A stretch of DNA of 64,000 nt from the NCBI GenBank assembly GCA_022837485.1, contig JALHHH010000003.1:26092-90091 (forward strand). The letters run 5' to 3'. Under the pieces are notes generated by a model, which saw only the letters and a program-made list of their open reading frames with translations, was not told where the DNA came from and did no database searches. This stretch comes from Bacteroidales bacterium. Its GTDB lineage: Bacteria > Bacteroidota > Bacteroidia > Bacteroidales > Lentimicrobiaceae. The translations under genes were made by a program, and so were the position numbers. Positions 45,408 through 54,577 of this stretch are shown here, in pieces; the first letter of the stretch is position 1, and every line of letters starts with the position of its first letter.

Positions 45408-45974
45408 TTACCTGGAATTTCTGACCGCAACCGCTGCCGGAAGGCTGAAGTACCGGGCGATGGCTTCCCAGCCATAAAATACCGTGAATGTATAAATCAG
45501 GTCGCCTGTCAGAGTATTTCTGAAGAATGGAAGACCGGCGGTATAGCATGCAGTAAGCCCCGCCGTCGTTTTAGGATAAATAAGTCCCGACGCCCAAACC
45601 CCGAAATTGGAAACCAGAAAAAAGATCAGGGAGGCGGCAAGTCCGGCACCGAGCAGCCGGAGAGGTGCAGCATTACGGATGAGGTTTCCGGCAAAAACAA
45701 CCAGGGCAAAAGCGCCGTAGGTGTATATAGCTCCCGGATAGAAAAGTGTAAAGGTGCCGAAATAACTGTGGTTTAATATCAGATCGCTCGCCCACATGGC
45801 AAAGAGCGGAATGGTATAAGCAGCCAAACGGTTGCTGTAACGCGCTCCGCCAAACAAGGCCAGTGCGGCGACCGGCGAAAAATTGAAAGGGTGCGGCATC
45901 AGACGGCTCAGTGCAAGTGCCAGCACGATAGCGGTGACAATTATTGGAGTAAGGTGCAACGGACGTTTTTTCAT
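45408..45974 (-). CDS. DUF6580 membrane protein, candidate cobalamin transport component
   Basis: This 188-aa inner-membrane protein has five or six hydrophobic helices, the first at about residues 10-25. The conserved core is NFSPVAALALFGGARYSNRL and DLILNHSYFG. It resembles DUF6580-type proteins and ECF-transporter S components in size and helix pattern. It is the first gene of the riboswitch-controlled operon, so a role in moving cobalamin or a precursor across the inner membrane is inferred from genomic context. No energising ECF genes (EcfA, EcfT) are in the window. Confidence 0.8.
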   Translation of the reverse strand: MKKRPLHLTPIIVTAIVLALALSRLMPHPFNFSPVAALALFGGARYSNRLAAYTIPLFAMWASDLILNHSYFGTFTLFYPGAIYTYGAFALVVFAGNLIRNAAPLRLLGAGLAASLIFFLVSNFGVWASGLIYPKTTAGLTACYTAGLPFFRNTLTGDLIYTFTVFYGWEAIARYFSLPAAVAVRNSR

Positions 45975-46109
45975 GGTCGCAGTTTTAAACGTTTTATAAA
46001 GTTACTGGTGGACTCTGCAGCCGTGAAAAGGCGAGTAAAACAGGTGAGCTGAAAATAAACACGAGCGTCACCCGATCAGCAGTCCATTCTCCGTAAACTG
46101 CAAAATCCA

Positions 46110-46270
46110 CAAAGCGAATGGCAGGTCTTCTGACTTACTCCGGTTTTCAACGCCTTCCCGTCGGTTTGGGGATTGACAGTGGCATTCTGTTGAAACCTGC
46201 AAGGAGCTCACAGCAGCGGGAACTGTAGCCGATTTGCACGGCATTCCCTATTATCCGTTTCCGGAACCAT
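46110..46270 (-). promoter_or_regulatory. Cobalamin (B12) riboswitch
   Basis: On the minus strand the element shows the cobalamin-family landmarks: GGGAATGCCGTGCAAATCGG, then CTACAGTTCCCGCTGCTGTG, the B12-box-like GCCACTG, and the closing AGTCAGAAGACCTGCC. It starts near the promoter at 46278 and ends about 130 nt before the DUF6580 start. High adenosylcobalamin should switch off the operon of DUF6580, btuB and btuG, either by termination or by blocking ribosome access; the expression platform was not resolved. Confidence 0.93.
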
Positions 46271-46277
46271 TGCTTTG

Positions 46278-46285
46278 CAAATGTA
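46278..46285 (-). promoter_or_regulatory. Promoter of the cobalamin operon
   Basis: The minus strand reads TACATTTG, an exact TAnnTTTG match, placing the transcript start near 46271, right at the 5' end of the riboswitch. Confidence 0.6.
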
Positions 46286-46502
46286 AAACGTTTTTTCAGC
46301 AGCGGTCTCTTTTTTCTGAAAAAGGTTTCAACAGGCCGTGCAGCTCAGGCAGATTTTTGCTTTTGCTTAGATACAAGGGATAAACAGAAAATCAGCAGAG
46401 GACAGGTCAGGCAGTTTATGAACAGGTTTGAAGCGGACGGAACAATGAATCGGAATTAAGAAACCAGCAGTCGCTGAAAAAGGGAAAAAATTGGAAACGT
46501 GC

Positions 46503-46533
46503 TTGCGAATTATGCCGAATTCACGTAGGTTTG
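46503..46533 (+). promoter_or_regulatory. Promoter of the ferritin-like gene
   Basis: TTG at 46503-46505, a 20-bp spacer and TAGGTTTG at 46526-46533 form a full Bacteroidota promoter. The leader would be about 40 nt. Confidence 0.7.
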
Positions 46534-46579
46534 TAACAGAATATTGAACAATTAAAATCTGTACATAAAACCATAAGTC

Positions 46580-47077
46580 ATGGAAAAGAACAAATCCACG
46601 GAAATCCTGAAGACAGCCATACTGCTTGAAAAGAGAGGAAAGGCATTTTATCAGAAAGTTGCGGAACAATCTTCGAGCGAAGAGGTGCGTAAAATCTTTC
46701 AAATGATGGCCGATGAGGAACAGACGCACGTTGAATTTCTTTCGAAGCAGTTTGCCAGCTATACGAAAGACAAGAAATTTGCCAGGCTCGACCTGAAACC
46801 TGAGGAAGGAATTGTGAATCTGATACTTTCGGAAGAGGTTAAAAAGCAGATAAATGCCGCCAGTTTTGAGGCAGCAGCCATTTCGGCAGCCATAGATATG
46901 GAAACCAAAGCCATAGATGTATATTCGAAACAGGCCGCCGAAGCTACTGATGAAAACGAACGCGAGCTGTATTCCTGGTTGGCAGACTGGGAAAAAGGCC
47001 ATCACAAAATCCTTCACGAGCTCAACGAGCAACTGAAAGAGCAGATCTGGTACGATAATCAGTTCTGGCCATTTTAA
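46580..47077 (+). CDS. Ferritin-like/rubrerythrin-family diiron protein
   Basis: This 165-aa protein is a four-helix ferritin-like bundle. Paired ligand motifs are ILLEKRGKAFYQ with DEEQTHVEF (ExxH) in the first half, and AIDMETKAIDVY with DWEKGHHKIL (ExxH) in the second. It has no C-terminal rubredoxin domain, unlike true rubrerythrin, and no CxxC. The family consumes peroxide or stores iron in anaerobes and microaerophiles. The closing segment QIWYDNQFWPF is seen in related short rubrerythrin-like proteins. It has its own promoter and terminator. Confidence 0.92.
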   Translation: MEKNKSTEILKTAILLEKRGKAFYQKVAEQSSSEEVRKIFQMMADEEQTHVEFLSKQFASYTKDKKFARLDLKPEEGIVNLILSEEVKKQINAASFEAAAISAAIDMETKAIDVYSKQAAEATDENERELYSWLADWEKGHHKILHELNEQLKEQIWYDNQFWPF

Positions 47078-47125
47078 TATCGGACAAAGCGGGACTGTGC
47101 TTCACAGCACTCTTTCACCGGTTTC

Positions 47126-47155
47126 GACGGAGGCTCTACACGCAAGACCTCCGTC
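47126..47155 (+). terminator. Terminator of the ferritin-like gene
   Basis: GACGGAGG pairs with CCTCCGTC around a 14-nt loop, followed by TTTTATTTG on the plus strand. The T run touches the end of the convergent HEYGH gene. Confidence 0.85.
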
Positions 47156-47157
47156 TT

Positions 47158-48198
47158 TTATTTGGGTAACGGATTCTTTACCCCGGTTGCAGGTATATTT
47201 CGTGTCCGCATATTGACGGCAGCGATTATTCCGGCCGCAACCAGCCAGCCGCCGAGGCTTCCGCCCAGTCCGCCCTTTATTGCACCGGCGATAATCAGAA
47301 GAGCCATCAGCAGGTACTCCCACACACCCGGCCTGACGGATTTATAGTCCTGATCGTAGCTGTTGAAAGCCGGTGTAATCCCGTGAGCCTTCATCATCCG
47401 GTGGTCAGAGCGGTATTCGGCATCTGCCTCGGTCCACACAAACATACTGGCGCTGGGAATGCCGTATTTAAAGAGATAGATCCATCCGCTTTCACGACTC
47501 TGCAGGTAATGACCGTATTCATGACGAAGCAGCTTTACCTGACGCGAAGGGCGACCCGCGTGAAAAAAACCGGCTGCTGGCTTCTTTCCCATCGTGGCGG
47601 CAAGAATAAACGATCCGAACGACACTCCTCCGGCAAAGGGGATGTTTCCCTGCGAAAGCACCACTCCTCCGCTGATCATCGAAGATTCGACCAGTCCGGC
47701 CAGGTTCAGCAGTTGCGATATCAGGTAGCCGGTCAGCGTCTGGGGCTGCTCGTATATCTGTCTGGTTATCCCTTCCAGGGATCCGTTAAAAAATTTCTGT
47801 CCCGGACTGATGTGAACATTGCCTTCGGTGATGAATATGGTATTATCGAACAGCGAACGGTCGCCTTTCAGTTTAAGCTTCAGCAATCCGGCGATTATAC
47901 CTGCCACAGCCGGTATCACGATCAGCAGCAGCCAGGCGATGGTAAGGCGGGGTGCCAGGGCATAGAACAACCCACCGAAAGCTCCCGTTACCAAACCGGC
48001 AACAAGCCCCTGCCAGAGCGGAGAGTCCGGATGCCAGATGCTCCTTTCATTGTTTCTGTGACGCCGCAGCAGTACAAATATTAAATAATACACGATCCAG
48101 AATCCCAGAAACCACAACCACGGCACCGAAGCCAGATTGTGCCTGAATAATACCAGCCAGTAGCTGAACTCCTCCATCATTGCTACGAATGCGTTCAT
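47158..48198 (-). CDS. Membrane protein with HEYGH putative zinc-peptidase motif
   Basis: I do not recognise a named family. The 346-aa protein has about four to five hydrophobic helices: near the N-terminus (WLWFLGFWIVYYLIFVLL), GLVAGLVTGAFGGLFYA, LLLIVIPAVAGIIAGLL, and a C-terminal pair around YLLMALLIIAGAIKGG. Between them, KLLRHEYGHYLQSRESGW holds an HExxH site (His226, Glu227, His230), and TEADAEYRSD downstream offers a possible third ligand, as in gluzincin-like metallopeptidases. It lies 6 bp after the alpha-2-macroglobulin gene in the same transcript, suggesting a linked envelope role. Activity is a guess from the motif. Confidence 0.7.
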   Translation of the reverse strand: MNAFVAMMEEFSYWLVLFRHNLASVPWLWFLGFWIVYYLIFVLLRRHRNNERSIWHPDSPLWQGLVAGLVTGAFGGLFYALAPRLTIAWLLLIVIPAVAGIIAGLLKLKLKGDRSLFDNTIFITEGNVHISPGQKFFNGSLEGITRQIYEQPQTLTGYLISQLLNLAGLVESSMISGGVVLSQGNIPFAGGVSFGSFILAATMGKKPAAGFFHAGRPSRQVKLLRHEYGHYLQSRESGWIYLFKYGIPSASMFVWTEADAEYRSDHRMMKAHGITPAFNSYDQDYKSVRPGVWEYLLMALLIIAGAIKGGLGGSLGGWLVAAGIIAAVNMRTRNIPATGVKNPLPK

Positions 48199-48204
48199 AG
48201 TCGT

Positions 48205-51200
48205 TTATCTTACTGTTATCGTTGAAGCTCCGTTTGTGGAATAATACTGCCCGTTATACATGGCTTCGGCGTTTACCGGACCATGCACGAACGTTCCTCT
48301 GCCGGTAACCCTTACCAGATAATAAAACCTGGAAAAACTGCCTCCGGCTAATGTAAACAGGTTCACCCGGTCGTCGCGCACATCGATGTAATCAGGCGTA
48401 GTATATTCCTCAATCCATGCCGGTCTCCGGTCTTCGGTAAGGCGCGTGTTTTCTACCTCAAAGCAGGCCGGGAGCAGATCGGTAACAACTACGTTTTCAA
48501 TGCTTGTATTATCGGTCGTTCTCAGGCTAATCTCCACAACCAGCAGATCATGCTGCGATATTCTGGCCGGATTTACAGGATCGCCGTCGCGGCTCAGCAA
48601 TCTGCGCCGGACCTGCAGTACACGGTCGGTATCGGTTGGCGGACCTGAAGCAGGGATACCACTAACTTCATAGTATGCGTAAAGGTTCCCGCTTCCTGAT
48701 GTTGCCACTGAGGCATCCTTTCCATCCGTTGTTATAATCAGATCTTCTCCGCTGAAGCGGGATGTTTTCCCGTCGCTCACGCTAACGGTGGCTGTAAGAT
48801 TCCCGGGCTTGCCTGCAACGGCAAGTTTGCCCAGTGCAAGAAGCGAGAACGCCCGTTCCTGTGTCGACAACCAGGAGGTACCCGACAACATTTCTCCGAG
48901 TTGATGCGCAAGCAGCGGCACCTGAAGGTGATTCGCATCGATGCTTACAAGCGTGTATAGTGATATGGCTCTGTCGCGTACGGGCGAACTGTAGCTGCCG
49001 CCGCTCATTGCAAAGGGCTCTTCACGCTGATCCCAGGAAGCAGGAAGTAACTGGTTGAAGTTGCGGATATCGCCTGCCAGCGCATAGGTACATGCCAGAA
49101 GGTATCGGGAGTCGTAACTCAGATCCTGCAGGCGGGCCTTGTAATAGTTCATCACCGGCATCTGCTGTTCGCCGTTGAGTGCCAGCACATACAGTGAATA
49201 GAATATTTCGCGGGCGGGTTGTATGCGCTTTAGCCAGGGGCCGCCGTTTCCGGATGTATAATAGCTCGTAGTTTCCGGACGCTGCTTTACTTTTTCGGTG
49301 AGATATCCAAGTATGTTTTTAAGAACCTGAGGGTTTGTTGAATAACCTGCCTGCGAAGCTTCCGTAAGAAAATGCCCTGCATAAGCCGTACTCCACCAGT
49401 CGATTTCGCCGCCCGAAGGCCATGAAACCAGGCCTCCGTTGTACTGTTGCAGGGATGCAATTTTAAGAATGGCCTGACTTATGTTATCGTTCACCACCTG
49501 CCGACCGGCTTTGCCATCCTGCATCAGCAGGGCCGAAAGACCGGCATAGTATAGTTGGGGAAAGGCTGCCGAAATGGTCTGTTCCAGGCATCCGTGGGGA
49601 TAGTTTACCAATTCCGAAAGCTCGCGGGCAAAATGTCCGGCAGGGTTTTGCGTGAGCAGCAGTTTCGACTGCACCGTGCCCTGAATAATCCCTGCAGGTG
49701 CTTTAAACGTTCGCTTTCCGCCGTCTGCAATCGTAACTGCCTCAGCATGTTTTACAAGCCCTGAAGCAGGGCGAACGCCGATCTCGGTTTTATCTCTGAA
49801 AGTTTCGGACTGCCCGGCCATATTCACTGTAATTTGTGCAATACCGGTCTCTTTTTTTGCTCTTAGCGGGAAGGTGGCCTGTACTTCGGCTCCGGCAGGA
49901 ATTTCCATTGAATGGCTTTCAAACGATCCGGCTTCCACGGGTCCCGTTACCGACACCGAAGGCTTTACTTTTATCGATTTTCCGGTGGTATTTGACAGGC
50001 TGACAACAACGGTGGCTTCGTCGCCCGGGCTCAGAAAACGGGGTAGTGATGTGCTTATCACCAGAGGATCGGCAACGGTTAAGTTGCGTGAAGCAGCACC
50101 GAACTGATTGTCTTTCCAGGCAACTGCCATAATCCGAACCGAGCCTGAAAATGCCGGTATGGAGACCTCAAATGTCGCTTCACCGGAGGCATTGGCTTTA
50201 CGCACGCCGCTCCAGCGCGACAATAGCTCCACCCGTTTTGCCGTCAGCGGATTAAGTCTGCGCATCAGGTCAAACGCCCGGTCGCCCCCGGTAGAAGAGC
50301 TGCCTTGCAGCAATTCGGGATAGAGTTCATCGAAAAGGTCGTAGGGGGTGACTTCCAGTGCCCGTTTTCCGTAAAAATGTGCGAAAGGGTCGGGTGAAGG
50401 TTGGGCATTTACCTGCAGGATGCCTTCGTCGACCACTGCAATCGTAACACCGGCATGTGGACGGGTTTTAACTTTTATGGTCTGCCGGACGCCGGAACGG
50501 CTCTTTTCCGGTGCCTGAACGCTTACATAGAGCTTTCGTGAGGGCTGAGTTACCTCAATGCTTTTGTAGCCGTGTGCCACCGTAAGCGGCATACCGGAAC
50601 CATCGGTACGGCGGATGAGTGTTGCTCCAATATATGCATTGGGCATATGCTGCCCCCCGATTTTCAGCCTGAGTGCTGCACCTCCGTTTACCACCTTCAG
50701 GCTGTGATGTTCCAGAACCTTGTCCTGCTCCACGGTCACCAGTAGCTCACCGTCAAACGGAGCCTTGAAAAGTATGGCGGCCACATCGCCCGGCTGGTAC
50801 CCGGCACGATCGGTTTCGATGCCTACTTCTCCGTCTCTGTTAACGTAAAAGCCCGGACTACCCGGATTGCCGGTGCTCCAGGCATAGAAGGTTGAAGTCA
50901 CCCAAGCCGGATTTCCGGGAAGGCTGACACGCACCTGGTATTCGCCGGCCGATGGTGGTGAGTAGGAAATTACTGCACCCGCTGCCGGCACATTGATTTC
51001 GCGCGAAAACACCACTTTTTCGCGTCGCTGCGACCTGTATGCCGTTTGTCCGTAATTACGTTCAAGAACCGTTTCCCAATCGATGCGAACAACCTCTACG
51101 CGGGCGCGGCCATTCACCGTTTTCTCATCCGGCCCCAGTGCGATAAGGCTAATATCCAGTGGCTTCTGTATTCCGACCCAGCCGGGCAGCTCCCGAATCC

Positions 51201-53610
51201 CAAGCATATAATCCTGGGTAAGAATCTGAATACTCGCATAGCGGTTTACCGGCCTTCCGGTTTCGTCAAACACAGTGGTATAAAGTCCGCCCTCAAGGAT
51301 TCCCGCACCTGTTATACCGGGCAGCTCAAATCGCTGAACAAATTTTCCATCGGCATCCGTAATCCCTTCCGCCACCTGACTCCCGAGCACGGGTTCTGAT
51401 TTCGTGGTAATCCCGAAGTTATAATCGACATACTGCTGAGGACGAAAGGAGTATCGGCTGATGCGGAGTTCGTTTTCAACCTTGCGACCGGCTGCCGGAG
51501 GTCCGAACAGGTTGGTTGCAGTAACAGAAGCCTCCAGCAATTCTCCGGATCTGAACACTCTTTTTTTCTTAGAAACATCCACCCGTATGCGGTCGGGCAT
51601 AAAGTCCTCGGCCCGAACCCTGTAACTCCCCATCAGCACATCGTTTGAGGCAAGCAACTCAATGGTATATCCACCGGTCAGAGTAGAAACGGGCAGTTTA
51701 AAATCGAGCTGAGCCGAGCCGTTGTTCCCAAGTAAATCCCTTCGCAACAGAAAATCCCTTCCATCGGGTGCAATAACCCTGAACTTAACGGGGAGTGCGT
51801 CCACGGTTTCCCAGGCATGGGTACGCACAATGGCATTAACGTAAACGGAGTCGCCGGGCCGGTAAAGCGTCCGGTCGCCATACATAAAAACGTCGTAATT
51901 CATTCCGGCCGTGCGCTTCCCGGCAACGTCGAACCGGCTGGTTTCCACTTCCGAGCGGTCGAAAAGCAATACGTTGAAATCATCTTCTTTCCGGGCAGAG
52001 ATCATGGAGAGGGTAAAACCTTCTGCCAGCTGTTTCACATTCCGGAGTACGGCAGTACCATCGGACCCGGTGGTGAGTGTCTGAACCTCCTGATTGTTGC
52101 GGCTGATAAACCGCAACTCTACACCCGACATTGGCAGGGCTGTGGCAATGCTGCGGGCGGCAACAAATATCTCATCGGCTCCCTGCCTAACGATCAAACC
52201 TATATCGGATACCGAAATCAGCTGCGTATCGCCAAGCCAGGGCTTTTCTGCGGAAGCAGCCCGTATCAGATAAATTCCTTTGCGGGCGGAATTCACCTCC
52301 AGGTCGGATGGGCTGAGATTCAGCAGGCGGAAGTTGCCCTTTCGGGGAAGCGACTTCGTTTCGTATTCCCGCGTTGAAACCACCATCCCGGAGTTTTCAT
52401 CCATAGGATAGGTATAGCTTTCGTAGTAACTATCGTCCTGGTAATGCCAGTTCCATTCCTTTCCGGAACGCAGGTAGTGTTGAATGTTGTTTTCGAACAC
52501 CCGGAAAACGGTAACTTTTATCCGGGGAATGCTGATAATCTGAACTCCCAGGTTGCGTGCTCCGTGAGGGGTAAGGTAGAAACTGTTCTGTTCCGTAAAG
52601 GCAAGGTAAGGTTTCAGATTGCCGAAGGTAACTTGCTGCGTAAAATCGTTGCCCAGTTCCGGCCCAAAAACGCCTCTGAGGTTACCGGAGACGCTAAGAG
52701 TGTAAACGGTGCCTTCCGAAAAATCTCCCTGTATTCTGAAACCGCTGCCTGCTGCCGAAACCTCAAAGGGCAGGGAGGGGTTGAGCTGAATGCAGGCTTT
52801 AAGAGACTCATGACGTACAGGCTGAGAGGTGTACACTGTAATTACACCGGTACCCTCTTCGTAGGTGCCTCTTGCTTCGGCAATTTCAAGGCGATCGCGG
52901 GGAGGAATGGAGAGAGCCAGTACCAGGGCCTCCGGCAGCGGACGGTCGGATCCCACGCATTGGAGTCCCTTTGCGGCCGTAACTTCCAGATCGTTGCCCG
53001 AAAGGGCTTCCGGAAGTAAAGTAACGGCCAGCTCCATTTCTTCGGTGGCGGCCGGGGTGAGAATGTCATAGGCTAGTGTCTGAACACCGGATTTAAGGGT
53101 GATAAAACTGCGTATCTTTGCGGGATCAACGGGATAATTAAAAACCAGGTTAACCCTCAGCTGTATTTGCTGCGGATCTTCCGGATGTAGTCCCCAGTAT
53201 GCATGGGTGCGCTCTAACGACAGAAAGGGAGTGTGAAACCCGAGTATTTCGTCCGCCGGTTTCAATGCCTTCCCCGAAAGGGAGATTAATGCAGCAGAAA
53301 TGCGCACTTTATATTCTGTATTCGGTGCCAGAGGGGCTGAAGGAACAAACGACAAACGAGAGGCCGACAGCCAGCGGTAGCGGCCCTGCACAGCAGGCTC
53401 AAAAATCAGGTAGCGTGCCGTGTCCCAGCGGTTAAAAATTGTATCGGATGCCAGATCGTGGCTGAAGTCAAACTCGAGCTCCTGGTAAGGATCGGCCTGT
53501 TCTCCGAAATTGGCCGGCTTCACAGTGATCCGGTCTGTTTTGCCGCATGCCTGCAGCAAAACAATAACCATAAGCAGAACTAAGGCGGAAAAACCTGATT
53601 TGTGATACAT
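48205..53610 (-). CDS. Bacterial alpha-2-macroglobulin lipoprotein
   Basis: This 1801-aa envelope lipoprotein has a lipobox (LLQACGKTD). An Ig-like/MG1 region (about 30-130; ASRLSFVPSAPLAPNTEYKV) is followed by many MG domains, including MG2-like YRPGDSVYVNAIVRTHAWET near 590. The ANATO-free A2M core has ATFEVSIPAFSGSVRIMAVA near 1155. The thioester motif is GCLEQ (Cys1341) in YPHGCLEQTISAAFPQLYY, with the alpha/alpha thioester domain after it. Such proteins trap proteases or protect the envelope, often paired with PBP1C, which is not seen here. The C-terminal region (VTDLLPACFEVENTRL) is receptor-domain-like. It leads an operon with the HEYGH protein; a possible -7 (TAATTTAG) is at 53666-53673. 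Confidence 0.93.
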   Translation of the reverse strand: MYHKSGFSALVLLMVIVLLQACGKTDRITVKPANFGEQADPYQELEFDFSHDLASDTIFNRWDTARYLIFEPAVQGRYRWLSASRLSFVPSAPLAPNTEYKVRISAALISLSGKALKPADEILGFHTPFLSLERTHAYWGLHPEDPQQIQLRVNLVFNYPVDPAKIRSFITLKSGVQTLAYDILTPAATEEMELAVTLLPEALSGNDLEVTAAKGLQCVGSDRPLPEALVLALSIPPRDRLEIAEARGTYEEGTGVITVYTSQPVRHESLKACIQLNPSLPFEVSAAGSGFRIQGDFSEGTVYTLSVSGNLRGVFGPELGNDFTQQVTFGNLKPYLAFTEQNSFYLTPHGARNLGVQIISIPRIKVTVFRVFENNIQHYLRSGKEWNWHYQDDSYYESYTYPMDENSGMVVSTREYETKSLPRKGNFRLLNLSPSDLEVNSARKGIYLIRAASAEKPWLGDTQLISVSDIGLIVRQGADEIFVAARSIATALPMSGVELRFISRNNQEVQTLTTGSDGTAVLRNVKQLAEGFTLSMISARKEDDFNVLLFDRSEVETSRFDVAGKRTAGMNYDVFMYGDRTLYRPGDSVYVNAIVRTHAWETVDALPVKFRVIAPDGRDFLLRRDLLGNNGSAQLDFKLPVSTLTGGYTIELLASNDVLMGSYRVRAEDFMPDRIRVDVSKKKRVFRSGELLEASVTATNLFGPPAAGRKVENELRISRYSFRPQQYVDYNFGITTKSEPVLGSQVAEGITDADGKFVQRFELPGITGAGILEGGLYTTVFDETGRPVNRYASIQILTQDYMLGIRELPGWVGIQKPLDISLIALGPDEKTVNGRARVEVVRIDWETVLERNYGQTAYRSQRREKVVFSREINVPAAGAVISYSPPSAGEYQVRVSLPGNPAWVTSTFYAWSTGNPGSPGFYVNRDGEVGIETDRAGYQPGDVAAILFKAPFDGELLVTVEQDKVLEHHSLKVVNGGAALRLKIGGQHMPNAYIGATLIRRTDGSGMPLTVAHGYKSIEVTQPSRKLYVSVQAPEKSRSGVRQTIKVKTRPHAGVTIAVVDEGILQVNAQPSPDPFAHFYGKRALEVTPYDLFDELYPELLQGSSSTGGDRAFDLMRRLNPLTAKRVELLSRWSGVRKANASGEATFEVSIPAFSGSVRIMAVAWKDNQFGAASRNLTVADPLVISTSLPRFLSPGDEATVVVSLSNTTGKSIKVKPSVSVTGPVEAGSFESHSMEIPAGAEVQATFPLRAKKETGIAQITVNMAGQSETFRDKTEIGVRPASGLVKHAEAVTIADGGKRTFKAPAGIIQGTVQSKLLLTQNPAGHFARELSELVNYPHGCLEQTISAAFPQLYYAGLSALLMQDGKAGRQVVNDNISQAILKIASLQQYNGGLVSWPSGGEIDWWSTAYAGHFLTEASQAGYSTNPQVLKNILGYLTEKVKQRPETTSYYTSGNGGPWLKRIQPAREIFYSLYVLALNGEQQMPVMNYYKARLQDLSYDSRYLLACTYALAGDIRNFNQLLPASWDQREEPFAMSGGSYSSPVRDRAISLYTLVSIDANHLQVPLLAHQLGEMLSGTSWLSTQERAFSLLALGKLAVAGKPGNLTATVSVSDGKTSRFSGEDLIITTDGKDASVATSGSGNLYAYYEVSGIPASGPPTDTDRVLQVRRRLLSRDGDPVNPARISQHDLLVVEISLRTTDNTSIENVVVTDLLPACFEVENTRLTEDRRPAWIEEYTTPDYIDVRDDRVNLFTLAGGSFSRFYYLVRVTGRGTFVHGPVNAEAMYNGQYYSTNGASTITVR

Positions 53611-53820
53611 ATCCGGATATTAATTAATAATAAATACGCTCTATCGCGAAAGGTGATACCATTTGCTAAATTACAATAATTTCAAGCCTGAATCAGGGGA
53701 TTCTTAAACTGGAGTTAAGGTTGAGGCGGGATCCGTAATAAAAAGGTGAAAATTTTATTTTCTGAGGGAGACATTTTCCCCCATCCCGGCACTATGACTC
53801 AGGGAATGTTTTGTACCTTA

Positions 53821-53898
53821 TGTTCGCAGATTCGGGTTATTGCTTTTTTTACTTTCCGGGAGGATAAAAGAAACAAAAATTCAGCTTGTTCGCAGATT
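53821..53898. repeat. Imperfect 20-bp direct repeat upstream of the alpha-2-macroglobulin gene
   Basis: TGTTCGCAGATT-nnn-GTTAT occurs at 53821 and 53887, 66 bp apart, differing only in the three n positions. It lies in the 382-bp gap between the GNAT gene and the alpha-2-macroglobulin gene, where no gene is seen. It could be a pair of protein-binding sites; nothing shows which. Confidence 0.5.
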
Positions 53899-53992
53899 AC
53901 AGTTATACCTCAATCTTAACCTTACATCAGCGGTTTCCGGATTCAGGTGCAGCCAATGAATTTAAGTCCTGCTTTTAACGAACAGCTTCCTG

Positions 53993-54556
53993 CTAACGAC
54001 TTCCGGCTTCCGGGTTAAAAATGCCGTAGTATACAAGATCCTTAAATGTTCCCCAGTGCATCATATGTTTACTGAGCAGAGCTTCGCGATGCATGCCGGC
54101 TTTTATCATCACACGGCCTGAGGCAGGGTTGCAGGCAAAGTGTGTGGCCATTACCTTGTGTACTCCCAGTTCGCGAAAAGCATACTGTAAAACTGCTTCC
54201 AGGGCTTCGGTGCAGTATCCGCGATTCCAGAAGGGCGCACCTATCCAGTAGCCGACCTCGGCCAGACTGTACTGCAGTTGCAGTGAGAGTCCTATAGCGC
54301 CTATCACCTCTGCGCTTTCGCGGATACGGATGGCGAAGATCACGGATTGACCGCCTCTGAATCCCGGTTCGTGTGTATCGATCCATGCTTCGGCCATTCC
54401 ATCGGCATACGGGAAAGGCATGGCCAGAGTGTTGGATGCAACGGCCTCATCGCCTGCAAGTTTCTGCACGGAAGCAGCATCTTCCGGATCAAACCGGTTG
54501 AGCAGCAGCCGTAACGTTACAATTTCAGGATAGGGATTATCAAAGGCTTTCAACAT
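53993..54556 (-). CDS. GNAT N-acetyltransferase, RimJ/RimL type
   Basis: This 187-aa cytoplasmic acetyltransferase has family marks TLRLLLNRFDPEDAASVQKL, GYWIGAPFWNRGYCTEALEA and VMATHFACNPASGRVMIKAG, which cover the acetyl-CoA-binding region of RimJ/RimL-like proteins. The substrate is unknown. It starts 21 bp after the usher-like gene stop and is the last gene of the appendage operon. This may be simple readthrough rather than functional linkage. Confidence 0.88.
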   Translation of the reverse strand: MLKAFDNPYPEIVTLRLLLNRFDPEDAASVQKLAGDEAVASNTLAMPFPYADGMAEAWIDTHEPGFRGGQSVIFAIRIRESAEVIGAIGLSLQLQYSLAEVGYWIGAPFWNRGYCTEALEAVLQYAFRELGVHKVMATHFACNPASGRVMIKAGMHREALLSKHMMHWGTFKDLVYYGIFNPEAGSR

Positions 54557-54577
54557 CTGTTCTCAATTGTGGAATCA

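Noticed and set aside
43405..45549. Longer start of btuB at 45549
   Set aside because: It would overlap the DUF6580 gene by 142 bp; the signal peptide begins at ATG 45396.
46367..47032. Minus frame of 221 residues
   Set aside because: It is antisense to the ferritin-like gene and covers its promoter.
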